This document shows, in pieces, positions 24,558 through 34,980 of a DNA stretch of 64,000 nucleotides. The notes below the pieces were generated by a model that was given only the letters and a program-made list of their open reading frames with translations, was not told the origin of the DNA and did no database searches. How positions within the stretch are numbered: position 1 is the first letter of the stretch; each line of letters begins with the position of its first letter. The stretch lies in NCBI RefSeq assembly GCF_030272615.1, contig NC_081409.1, positions 913,139,840 through 913,203,839 of the forward strand. The letters are read 5' to 3'. A program made the translations under genes and the position numbers. The stretch comes from Cryptomeria japonica (lineage: Eukaryota > Streptophyta > Pinopsida > Cupressales > Cupressaceae).

Positions 24558-25462
24558 TGTTGGTATTTTAGATATGTTGATATGGTTTTGTCATTGATGT
24601 CAACACTTGTCATCGATTGTCAAACTTATTAGCACTTGGAGACTTTGGTTATGCTCACCAGCAAGACAAAGACTTATGCAAGTCACTGGTATTCAGTTCA
24701 ACGATAGATTATATTGTTCACCGACACTTGGAATGACTTGGAAACTACTTGGTAATGTCGAAGACATTATTTGATCACTTGGTTTTGGCAATTTGGTTAA
24801 CTGTTTATTCGGGTTTGCATATTTGCTGTTATTGACAAATAGGTCCAGGATAAGCACCGACAGTCATATCTATTCTAGATCAGCATGACATGTTATGGAG
24901 ATGATTTATTATTATTGTAAATGCATTGATCCAACATCATGCATCGGATATTGATTTGTTTGTAATTGATTTTATTTTAATATCTTTTATTAAGCCAACC
25001 TATTCAAATTGGTCTTAGGGTATGGTATATATGTAAGATCTTATTTGTAAGATCGGATAGAGATGGGATTGTGAATTCAAAAAGGATTGCAATAAGGTAT
25101 ATGCAAAATTAAGCAGAGCTATACACGCAGACATCATTTGAAGGTTGAAGGAGGATTTTGTAAAGGCAATCAAAACTTAACTGGTACTAAATCTAGCATA
25201 TGAAGATGCTTTTTTATGCAGTACATTATCATTGGATTTAACCATCCAATTGTAGTCAGTGTGACTCTCATTTTGTGATTGAGCAATGAGCTCTAGGCAA
25301 CTGGCCTTTCTGCATGTGCAGAATCCATATTGTAAACACATACTATCTACAGTAGTATCATTTGATTGTGGGTAAGGCTTCCCACTATGGTTTTTCCCCT
25401 TACAGGGTTTCCACATACAAAAATTTGTGTTATGTGTTGTGGATGTTATTGTCTTTCTGTTT
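24558..25462 (+). repeat. 5' LTR of F, first fragment
   Basis: 905 bp matching the start of 51899-52968. TATA candidate TATATAT at 25026-25032. Ends in TGTTT (25458-25462), the target site of G. Confidence 0.92.
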
Positions 25463-27214
25463 TGTTATCACTAATTAAAAATGGGCTTTTCTTTTCCCAT
25501 GATTGGCTATGGTTTGTTTTGTTTTTTTGAATAGGGTACAGTTTCAAGTGCTTCAGTTTTGTTTTTGACCTCAAGGGTTTAGGGGTTTTTGATTTTAGAT
25601 CCTCTTGTGTTTGTTTTAAACCCTCTGGTTTCTAATCTTTCATTACTTTGTTCACTTAAGTAATGGGTCGTGGGGTCGTAGGAAGTGTCCCCCCTTGTTG
25701 TTTGCCTAGGCGGTCATGTTAATTAATCAAAAAATTTATGCCTCATATATTTTTCTCCTAAAGTTGTTGGGCCTAGTAACTGGTGCGCATCTTGCAGGTG
25801 GATCCACGGCTCGCGTTATTTCGCTAGGCGAAGTTGCGCATAATTTAAAACCAGCAAAGTTGCGAAAATGACGTGGCATGCCACATAGACGGTCCAGCTG
25901 GTTGATGATAGCGAGTAAAATGGCGGCACATGACGTAAGTTACAACAGTCAGCGGGTCAAGATTAAAGGCTAAAAGGTGGGCCCCAAAAGTGAGTCAGGT
26001 CGCAGTCAGGAGATGACCTGGCGGGTATAGCTATCAAGAGTAAATTGTGACCCCGTGGTTTTTCTCGGCAAATGAAAAAGTGACAAGTCAGCTCCAATGG
26101 TGACTGGATGCCAGGTGTTCACAGTGAATCAGCGGGCCCACCCCTCCCGAAAGCCTTTCCAGATGGTTAAATGCCGATCAACTTAAAAGATGATCCGACG
26201 GCCCGTGCTACTTTGCAAGGGTAAGATGCTCATTCTTTATACCCTGCGAAATAGCGAGAGTGAATGCAAGCCGTCCACGTGTCATGATGGTGGCCCTGGA
26301 GGATACAGCTATTAAGAGTTTGTTGGGGCCCCATGGTTTTCTTTCAGTGTATAACAAAGTGACAAGTCAGCACCTATGGTGACTAGACGCCAGGTGTTCA
26401 CAGTGAGTCAGTGGGCCCACCCCTCCTGAAAGCCTTTTCAGATGGTTAAATGCCGATCAACTTAAAAGATGATCCAACGGCCCACACTACTTCGCAAGGG
26501 TAAGATGCTCGTTCTTTATACCCCGTGAAATAGTGAGAGTGAATGCGAGCCATCCACATGTCCGGTGACACGTGGTCTAAGAAGAAAGTTGTGGGCCCGC
26601 CAAGGTGGAACCGGTGGTATGAAGGAAAGACACGTGGCCAGTATCAAGTGGAATGCGAAGGAAATTTCAAGGCCAATGGTTGGGTGCCATGTGGTATCAT
26701 GTCGCCAATAAAGAAGCAGGACCCAGCACAGAGCCAAAGCTATTAGTTAATCTAACGCTCGATCAAGTTTCTTTTGATCAGACGGTTGGCCCTATTTTGC
26801 AGGACCAAGCTGCCTGATAGTTATGCTTCGCGAAGTTGCAAAAGAGCAAAATAAACACTTGTAGGAACGTTGTGACCTGTTGGAGCGAAAAATAGGAATT
26901 TTCATATGAATTCAATTTTGAAGGGACAGTCGAAGCATGCGGAATCAATGTTATAGTTAAGGCCCTGAGTACAATATTTGATTTCCTATCAACCGGGTGA
27001 AGATATCTTTTAAAGAATTTTGCAGAAGAGCGAATGCAGAGTTATTTTTCTTCAGGTACAGAGCAAGTCAGTTCAGTTGCAGAGCAAATTCCTTCAAGCA
27101 AAGAACAGGTTCTCTCATATTCTTGTGTAGCAATTCCTATGTAGTGTTTTAGATAAAATAATTGATTTGTCACAAAATTGTTTAAGAGTGGTATTCATTT
27201 CTTACATTTTCAAA
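25463..27214 (+). promoter_or_regulatory. 5' region of G: G-box-rich, partly tandemly duplicated
   Basis: About 1.75 kb without a gene. It is GC-richer than its surroundings from about 25780 to 26640. It contains a duplicated unit (26014-26570), three CACGTG G-boxes (26276-26281, 26569-26574, 26631-26636), a 12 bp palindrome GTGGCATGCCAC (25873-25884) and a TGACGTGG word. G-boxes are bound by plant bZIP/bHLH factors. An upstream control region and 5' leader for the large frame is inferred. Confidence 0.5.
26014..26570 (+). repeat. Two tandem units of about 278 bp in G
   Basis: Unit 1 is about 26014-26291 and unit 2 about 26292-26570. Shared landmarks: GTGACAAGTCAGC, GGTGTTCACAGTGA, TTAAATGCCGATCAACTTAA and TGCTCRTTCTTTATACCC. 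They differ by scattered transitions and small indels. Confidence 0.85.
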
Positions 27215-30200
27215 ATGGCTCCTAAAAGAGAATTTTTTGGCAAAGTTAACTATTCAGAAAGGAGTGTCTGTGATGATTTTTTAGAATAGTTGACATTGTC
27301 AACTAATCAGGCATCAAAGGCAAAAGAATTAGTGCCCAAGGCTCCCCGTTTAAAGATAGGAGAAGGATTATAAGACAAGGGTAACTAGTTGAGAGACCCA
27401 CAGGTTGGATTGTCTGGGTTGGGGTTGTTTAAAGTTGGATTCGGAATGAGAAATTCTCCAGCCCCACAAAACAGTATCTGGGAATTAGATATCGGGAAAT
27501 TAGTAGTCCCAGGGGTATTTATGGACATAGATCTATTGACCCAAATTGCGCTCAACTATGATCCAGTCACAAGAAGCATTCGAGATATAAATGGGAAAAC
27601 CCTTGTTGAGATTAATGCTAAAGAATTCAGGAAAGCTTTTGGGCTTAATGAGCTCACCAATTTTCTAGAACCTATAAATTTCACAGCATTAGCCCAAATT
27701 TACGGTGCACAGAGGAGTCATCTCAGGAACAGGCCTCTCAAGGAGTTTTTTGTGAAGATAGGAGGGTTAGCAGTTGTAGGACCCAACACACAAGAGCCCT
27801 TTTCATTAAGTATGTTCACCCTGAGGGCTAAAGGAATGTATTGGGCACTTTACCAAGTTTTGGGAGAAGATGCTGAAGCAAATATGCCAAATCATTACTT
27901 GTTAATGATTGCTCAGATTTTGAATCCTTCTCTCGCAATTACATTTGATTATGTCTCTTTCATTGCTGATGCTATTCATGGAAGGTTAATAGGAATCAAG
28001 AATGGAAAGGTGGATAGGCCTTTCGGATGGTACTCACTCCTGATGCATTTTTTTCTCTTCAAAGGTGGTGATTACTTCGCCAGTGGACTGGACCTTGTTA
28101 AGGAGAAAGAAGGAGAAAAAATGTCGGTACAATTATGGAGGACTATGTTGTCATGGGATAGAGAGGATGCCAGTTTTTTGAAGTTTGATAAATATTTTGC
28201 ATCCAAAATAAGGACTCTCCTCTACTCTGAAAACCCAAGAATCCCCAAAGTTCTTCTGGAATTCATAAGACCAAAAGAATTCGTAGAGAACATAAAAATT
28301 GTTCATAACTGGGGTGACATTTATTTGTATCCAGTCTCCACAGTTTTTAGAGTGTTTGGTTTTAGAGGCACCCCATTTTTTCTACCTTACTAGGTCCCTC
28401 TCAAAGTCAGAATCGCAGAGATCCTTAGACAAATTGGTGGCTTACAAGAGACAAAGTTAACAGGCAAGGGTAAAGGGACTATTTTCCCTGCAGCTACCAT
28501 AGCTCACCAATTTGTAATAACAAAAGGAGGCTGGAATTGCTTTGAGGATTTCCTCAAGCCTTATCATTTGTCCACTGCAGTGTCCAGGTGTACTGATCGA
28601 GAAGACTTCTTCAACGGTATGTTTAGAAAGAAGGTAGCATGCAGAGGTAGGCCTCATCAATTCCAGTTTCCTGAAGACCTCATCAGAAATGAGTTTGATC
28701 TAGATGAGTAGGAGCTAGGGAAAGAGAAGTGGGTGGCTTATAAGTAAGCCTTGGATTTTGTGCATCAGTTTGATGCTAGCTATGACCCATTGTCTAGCTT
28801 TTTCCCACTGGAGGAGAAAATAAAGTTTTTGATTGTTTGCTTTGAAGATGTGATGCAGACATTGAAGGAGAAGAGGGAAGCTGTGATCAAGAGCAACCCT
28901 AAAAAGGAAAGAATGATCCTAAGTAGGTCAGCTTCCAACAAAGAAATCCCTCCTGGTGATTATACACTGCATAAGAATTCTAGTTATAGTGTGTTGATGC
29001 CTACAATAGGGGAGCCCTCTACCTCCAAAGGAAAGAAGAAGATACAAGATGTCATTGACATCCAAGAAAGCCTAAAGAAGCAAAGGGTGGGGAAAGAAGT
29101 ACAATCAGATACACCTTTGTATTCCCCATCCCAATCCCCTATCCATATAGGAAATAAGCAAGCAGCAGTTGAGCAACTCCTACAGTTAGGTAGTCTGGGG
29201 GAAATTGCATACACTTATGATGAAGTGGAGGAAGGAATGCCAGAAGAACCCATTGCTGCTAAAATGGATATCACTACTACTGAACTCAAAGGCCAGGGGT
29301 GGGATCCTGAGATAAAGCAGGCAAGTAGTACCTTTTTAGCTGATAACAATTTTGTCACATCAGAAGCATTTATGCAGTTTATATGGAAATAGCACATAGA
29401 TAAATACAATGCTAGATGTGAAAAGAGAAAGGCTGAGCATCCCAATAAAGATCCAGCCCTGGTGGAAGAGGAAATAAGGCAAGAGATGATGGAAGAATTC
29501 AAAACCATCACCCCTGAGCAGGGAAGAGATATGGTAGCACAAGCTAGAGTGCTTATTTTACCCGAATGGGATATAGCAGATGCCCTGGTATTAGATGCAG
29601 TGAGAAAAGAGACTAAACCCATGGAGGGGATTACTTTCAATAAGGATAATGCTACACTTGTCATGTGGTCTCTCAAGAGAAATGAGAGTAAGAAAAGCAA
29701 AGACACCCCAGGGCCAAGTTACCTTGGTGGGATGATGGTGAAGAGAGTGCAGAGTACAGGGGTAGTGGAGGCTGCTAGCATTGTGTTAGAGACTGCAAAA
29801 TTTAGTGTTGTAGTAGCAGAGAAGGAAGCCAAAGAGAAAGAGGCCCTCCAAGTTAAGTTGGAAACAGTTTTGAAGGCCTATGACAATGCCAAGGAGGAGG
29901 TGAGAGGTAAGGATAGCATCATTGCCAAGCTGCAGAGCTAGTTGACTGGACAACACTATCAAGGTGAGTCTTCAACACTGATGATCTCCTCTTCTCCTGC
30001 AAGACCTCCACCTACTAGCCCTATCATTGAGTTTCCACCATCTCCAGCACCCTCCAGCTCTCAAATGATTGAAATCACTCCCCAAGAATTAGAAAACTTG
30101 AAACAGGCTTAGGCTTTGTATGCAAAGAAGTATGAGGAGAGAGTAAGGGCTACAATTTCCAGTTTTGCAGATACAATAAATGCCTCATTGCTCTACAACA

Positions 30201-30790
30201 ATGTAGGTAAGATTATGGATATATGGAATGAGCTCAGGAGAGACAAGGCCATTTTGACACCTATTTTTGACAAATGGAGGCCTAGGGAGCAAGATGAGGC
30301 AAGGGCCAATCCCATCATCAAATCCACTTCTGATGTCGCTAAAGTCTTAGTACAATTAGCAGTAGAAGTGGATAATGTTGATAGGAAGGTAAATTTGTGC
30401 AAAAAGGAGTACATTGATCAAGTTTTTGAGTTGCTCCCAGGAGTTTTTGCTAGCCCGGATCAATTAAAGGACAAACAAATGTGGCTTAAGGAGATAGAAG
30501 CTAAATTGTCAATGAGAGTTAAAGGAATTATTGATCTAGATGATGTTTCTTTCTTTGTTGTGACAATACAAGAGATAGAGAAAATTAAGTCACATTATGG
30601 TTTTCTTAATTCAGAAGTCAACAAAATGAGAAATTCTTGGAAAAGGTTGACTAAAACTAAAGATAAAGTGATTAATTTCTCATGGCCGATAGAAGAGGTG
30701 TATGGTGAGTGGAAAACTAAATATGCCACCCATGATCCAGAACAGTTGGAGAGCACCCCTGAAAAGGTAGAAGAGGTTGCAACTGAATAG
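27215..30790 (+). pseudogene. Large unknown protein of G, nine in-frame stops
   Basis: One frame of 1,192 codons from ATG 27215 (MAPKREFFGKVNYSERSVCD) to TAG 30788-30790 with no frameshift. Internal stops: 27287 TAG, 27371 TAA, 27386 TAG, 28391 TAG, 28709 TAG, 28745 TAA, 29390 TAG, 29939 TAG, 30110 TAG. The N-terminal 400 residues look globular (IWELDIGKLVVPGVFMDIDL; FGWYSLLMHFFLFKGGDYF around residue 270). The middle is polar and Ser/Pro-rich. Residues about 840-908 form an Ala/Glu/Lys coiled coil. The C-terminal part is helical and charged. I do not recognise the family. It has no RT, integrase, protease or zinc knuckle. The N-terminal half may be related to ORF2 of H and I. The stops show this copy is not translated whole. 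Confidence 0.75.
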
Positions 30791-31767
30791 CTTGTTGAAG
30801 AAACTGCAGAGGCCGAAAAGAGCTTGTAACTGTTTTTGTGAAAAGCTTGTAACCTCTTTATTTTGAAAGAAATGATTGTAACAAACTCTCCTCGAGAAGT
30901 CCGAAGCTTTGTGCATCCATGTTGTTATAAATGGATACTAGGACTAGAGGAAAGGGGATCGCAAAGAATTGTAAGAAAACACTGCAGAAATTTATCTAAG
31001 CTTTTCTAAGTCTAATGGAGAATACTCAAAATTTCTTGTAATATTTCTTGAGCTAAATATCAATATACAGACCATCAGTTTTGAGTGAAGCTTTGTGTTG
31101 TCTTCAAGTGTGTTTACAAATTTGTTTACTGTTTTCATTCTGAATAATCTAGGGTTGTTCTGTTTGAATGGAATTGCAAAGCAATTTTAGTAGAAGTGTT
31201 CGTTAGCTTTTCTCTTTAGGAGGGAAATTAAAGATGTGGGGATCACTCATACTAGTAAACTCTTTGAAAGAGACTTTGAATTTTGATGATCGTAGCTTAA
31301 TTTGGAATGCATAAATTCTTGTAGGTGTCAGGCATATACAAGGATTAATAGGAACCAAGCCAATGAGATGCATAAAGATGTTTTGTTTGAGGAGTATTAT
31401 CTGAGTTTAGATGACTCTGTGACCTTGGATAAGGCACTGGTATTGATTGAAGTGGTTTATTGCATGTTTTGTTGATCAAAATGTTGAATTTAAGTATAGT
31501 TTCCATTCTTCATTTTCAGTTGATTTCAAGGTGAATAGATCCACTAGTTTTCTGGATTGGTTTGCTGTGGGTTTATGTTCAAAAGTGTGAATTCAATTCA
31601 CAAAGGTATACCCACCTGGGCTCTGAGTAAGTCCGAAGTGTAGGAGGTTCAATCAAACCTTGTCATATGTTGTCTTCAGAATTTCCTTATCTTTGATGTC
31701 TATTCTGCACCGAGTTTAATCATATTATTTTAAGGATGTTAAAGGAAATTAGATTTTGAAGACAACA
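30791..31767 (+). other. 3' region of G
   Basis: About 980 bp without a gene; AT-rich, with several TTGTAA words that could serve as polyadenylation context (around 30824, 30847, 31036). TGTTGTCTTCAA occurs at about 31094 and nearly again at 31668. Confidence 0.5.
31668..31767. repeat. Terminal foldback of G
   Basis: TGTTGTCTTCA (31668-31678) pairs with TGAAGACAACA (31757-31767). A second arm, AATTTCCTT (31680-31688), pairs with AAGGAAATT (31742-31750). The imperfect hairpin is 100 bp and lies exactly at the right end of the insertion. Confidence 0.75.
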
Positions 31768-31772
31768 TGTTT

Positions 31773-31940
31773 CATGCATTAATCTTTATCGGTATTGCAA
31801 TTAACTATTAAGACAGTCTACCGGCATAAAGTTTGGTTTACCAGTATTGAGCATTAAGTTTTGGTTAAGTTAATTTTGGTTAAATTTATTGGACAATTAA
31901 TTCATCCCCTCCCCCTCTCAGTTGTCTCTGGGACCTAACA
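31773..31940 (+). repeat. 5' LTR of F, second fragment
   Basis: 168 bp from CATGCATTAATC to GGGACCTAACA, completing an LTR of about 1,073 bp (3' LTR: 1,070 bp). The following site TGGTATCATATC (31943-31954) is a decayed primer-binding site. Confidence 0.9.
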
Positions 31941-31996
31941 ATTGGTATCATATCTTAGTTCTCTTTTGTAGAAGTTTAACAACTTGAGGAGATCCA

Positions 31997-33736
31997 ATGT
32001 CTTCTAACTATTTCAGGAAGGACAATCTAAAACTTGATGGAACTAACTATGGCATATGGAAGATCAGGATGGAGAAACACTTGAATTGCATTGGAAAGGA
32101 TATATGGGAGGTTACAAAGAAAGGTTATATTGCTTCTACTCTCAGTCAGCGTAATCCACCAACCTTGGGAAAAGATGAGGAAAATGATTGCAAAGCAAGA
32201 GAAACACTTTTGAGTGCATTGTCAGATCAGCAAGTCATGGTATTGTCATTTAGATCTACTGCTAAAGCTATTTGGGACAAACTGGAAACATTGAATGAAG
32301 GAGATTCCACATTCAAAATTGCAAAACTTGAATGCTTCTGGGTTAGGTATGAAAGTCTGAATATGGAAGAAGATGAAAGAATTTCTTCTTTTATGGAAAG
32401 AGTAAATGAAATTGTTCTAGGTATATAATGTTGTGGAGGAACCCTAAGTGAAGATGAGATTGTTTCTAAAGTTTTAAGATATTTACCACTGGCATATAAA
32501 ATGAAAGTTACTGCTATAAATGAATTAAGAACAATGTCTAATGCATTAGTATTTAGAGACACTTTGGTTGGAAAACTTTCAGCTTTTGAGCTTGAGGAAT
32601 TTGGTCTTGTTACTACTATCAAGACAGACCTAGCTTTTAAGGCATCATCATCAACTACAACATCATCATCATCACATGATAAATCTGATTAGAAAGCCTT
32701 CTATGCAAGAGAACTTGAAGAAAGTAGGAAAGAAAATGAAGAACTTGAAGCACTATTTGTAAGGAAAATGCCTAAAGGTCCAATTGGAAGTAAGTATGAA
32801 GGTAAAGCACCCTTTAAATGTTTTAACTATAATAAGATTGGTCATATGGCATCTAGATGTCCTGATAGACATGTAAGGTTAAGAGAAGAAGCTAAAAGAA
32901 CATATAAGCCTAACCCTAACTATCAGAAATACAAGTTCAAGAAGAATAGAGACAAAACTTGTTATTATGATGATGAAGGAGTTACTGATGATTCTGATGA
33001 GGATCCGATGGACAATGGATGGGATTTTGTTGCTATAACAGAAGATTAACCAGAACGTATTGTTCAACCGATAGAGCAGGCCCTAGCAGCTAAAGTTGAA
33101 GATAAGGATGAATGGATTATTGATTTAGGATGTTCACATCATATGGCTAGTGATAAGAGTAAATTCTTAACCTTTCAGGATTACAATGGAGGTCTAGTAA
33201 GATTTGGAGATGGTATAGCTTGTTTGATCAAAGGAAAAGGCACTATATATTTTGATGGTAAGCACAATACTGATAATGTTTACTATGTTGAAGGTTTGAA
33301 GAATTATCTTTTGAGTGTTGGTCAATTACTTGAGAAAGGATTTCAGTTACAATTCAAGAATGGTAAATGCAAAATATTAAACATAACTAGTTTGGAAATT
33401 GCAACAGTTAATCAGACTAGAGGTAATATCTTTCATTTGAACAACAATGAGAAAGCATATTTGATTGAACATATTGATGAAAGTTGGTTATGGCAGAAAA
33501 GACTTTGTCATGTAAATTTTGATTGCATTGTGAAAATCAGTACTTCCAAGGAAGTTAGAGATTTACCTAAGATTGTTAAACCTCACAATTCGGTATGTAA
33601 GGAATGTCAACTTGGAAAGCAAGTTAGAGCATCTTTTAAATGTATTCTAGAGAAGTCTAACAATGTTCTTGATTTAATTCATACTGATTTATGTGGTCCA
33701 GCAAGAAATAGAAGTATACAAGGAGATAGATATTTT
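31997..33736 (+). pseudogene. gag-pol: Copia gag-protease-integrase start of F (segment 1)
   Basis: ATG 31997 (MSSNYFRKDNLKLDGTNYG), 580 codons in one frame. UBN2-type gag, then knuckle CFNYNKIGHMASRC (second Cys is Tyr), protease IIDLGCSHHM (Ser of Asp-Ser-Gly is Leu) and the integrase zinc region to GDRYF, where H enters. Stops: TAA 32426-32428, TAG 32690-32692, TAA 33047-33049. The reading resumes at 41282. Damaged zinc and protease residues show long decay. Confidence 0.9.
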
Positions 33737-34930
33737 TGTTGGCATTTTTTATGATTATGTTGTGATTGTCATTGATGGACACACACTTGCTTTGGGAACA
33801 CTCTTTGTATGTGTGAGTTATGTTTAACCGGTATTTTGTTCCAAACCGGTATTATGTATTATAGCCTTTAGGCTATTGGTTTTTGCAGAAAGTGTCTACC
33901 GATCCCAAGCGGTATGAAGAACTCAAGCGGTTCGAGGATCTCAAGTGGTACGAAGGAACTGAAGTGGTAATTATAATTTTCCCAGTCTTCATTTTTTACA
34001 ACCGGTAATTGGTAAAGAATGTATGAACCGGTATTACTCTGTGATGAGTTACCAATTGGTAATCGATAAAGTTGTATGAACCGGTAATACTCTGTGATGA
34101 GTTACCAACCAATATTTTTGTGATGAGTTACCATCCACCGACACTTTGACGGTGATTTTGTGTCGTGTTATCAAATGTGTCTAGATATCAATGAACCTAG
34201 GAACTTGCATTGTAATCCTATTGGACTGACATGAAATTAGATTCCTTTTTTAAGGACATCATGTCTAGGGCTTTAAGTGAGGAAGTTGTTAGGGTTTTTG
34301 GTGGTTGATGAGTTTTTGCATGTGCAATCTTAGAAGAGAAGATCAAGTCTGTGTGTTGTAACAGAGTGTGGATTTACTAAAGACTGAAGTAGTGCTAAAA
34401 TGCATTAGTAATGAGCTATCATGGATCTAACCAAGAAGATTGTGCTATTTGCTAGATCATTCACTTGTTGATTACTCACATCTTTGGCAAGTCTGAAACC
34501 CTTAACCGAGTAGGCCCAGAAAAGCCTTTGTAAATCCTCTAACAAGGTGGTTCACATATGTGGATCTGAAATCCTCTCACAAGGTAGTCTTTAATCAGAC
34601 TTATCTTCTAACAGAGATTGAGATTCCTAACAGGATCTATTTTGGTGAAGAACATTGTATGACCTTAACCAGTCTGGTTACTATTCTGCAGATAGTTACT
34701 TGTGAGTTTCATCTCATCGTGGTTTTTCCCATTTGGGTTTCCATGTCAAAACCTCTTATGTTATGGTGTTTGTGCTTCTGTGGGTGAATGTCTTATTCGC
34801 TATTTGGTTTGCATTTGTGTTAACCGATTTGTTAGTAAAACTGTTATACCGGTTTACTACTAAATTGTTTAAGTGTTTAAGTTTAGTATTCTTTGGTATA
34901 CTAATTTACCCTCCCTCTTAGTATTCATCA
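33737..34930 (+). repeat. 5' LTR of H
   Basis: 1,194 bp, from TGTTGGCATT to TTCATCA. Contains a 35 bp unit repeated at 34021-34055 and 34074-34108 plus a partial third copy (about 34117-34132), the GTGGTTTTTCCCATTTGGGTTTCC block, and a short pyrimidine run before TCTTAG. The 3' LTR has lost about 60 bp in the repeat area. Confidence 0.92.
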
Positions 34931-34932
34931 AT

Positions 34933-34944
34933 TGGTATCAAAGC
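34933..34944 (+). other. Primer-binding site of H
   Basis: TGGTATCAAAGC, identical to the site in Copia A, 2 bp after the LTR end. Confidence 0.87.
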
Positions 34945-34980
34945 CAACCTTTCTATAAGTTTAACCACTTGGAAAGAGAT

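Larger units (their letters stand above)
25463..31767 (+). mobile_element. Insertion G: TGTT...AACA ends, no visible LTRs
   Basis: 6,305 bp between two copies of TGTTT (25458-25462, 31768-31772); F's LTR continues without loss on the right. The ends read TGTTATCACTA and TGAAGACAACA. TG/CA ends with a 5 bp duplication are retroviral-integrase hallmarks, yet I find no direct terminal repeat between the first and last 1.5 kb. The host LTR is split cleanly and F's two LTRs are still alike, so LTRs of G should also be alike if they existed. One long frame; no pol motifs. Confidence 0.75.

Noticed and set aside
27287-30112. TAG codons as sites of readthrough or a variant genetic code
   Set aside because: Stops differ in position between copies, include TAA and TGA, and fall where relatives have Gln, Trp or Arg. 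Mutation of silenced copies explains them.
25463-31767. G as a Helitron or a CACTA, hAT or Mutator transposon
   Set aside because: The 5 bp duplication and TGTT...AACA ends do not fit the usual TSD or termini of these groups, and no transposase or helicase motif is present.
34873-34980. Extended start of ORF1 in H upstream of 34981
   Set aside because: This part translates the LTR end and PBS. The sister copy starts at the same internal ATG (57876).
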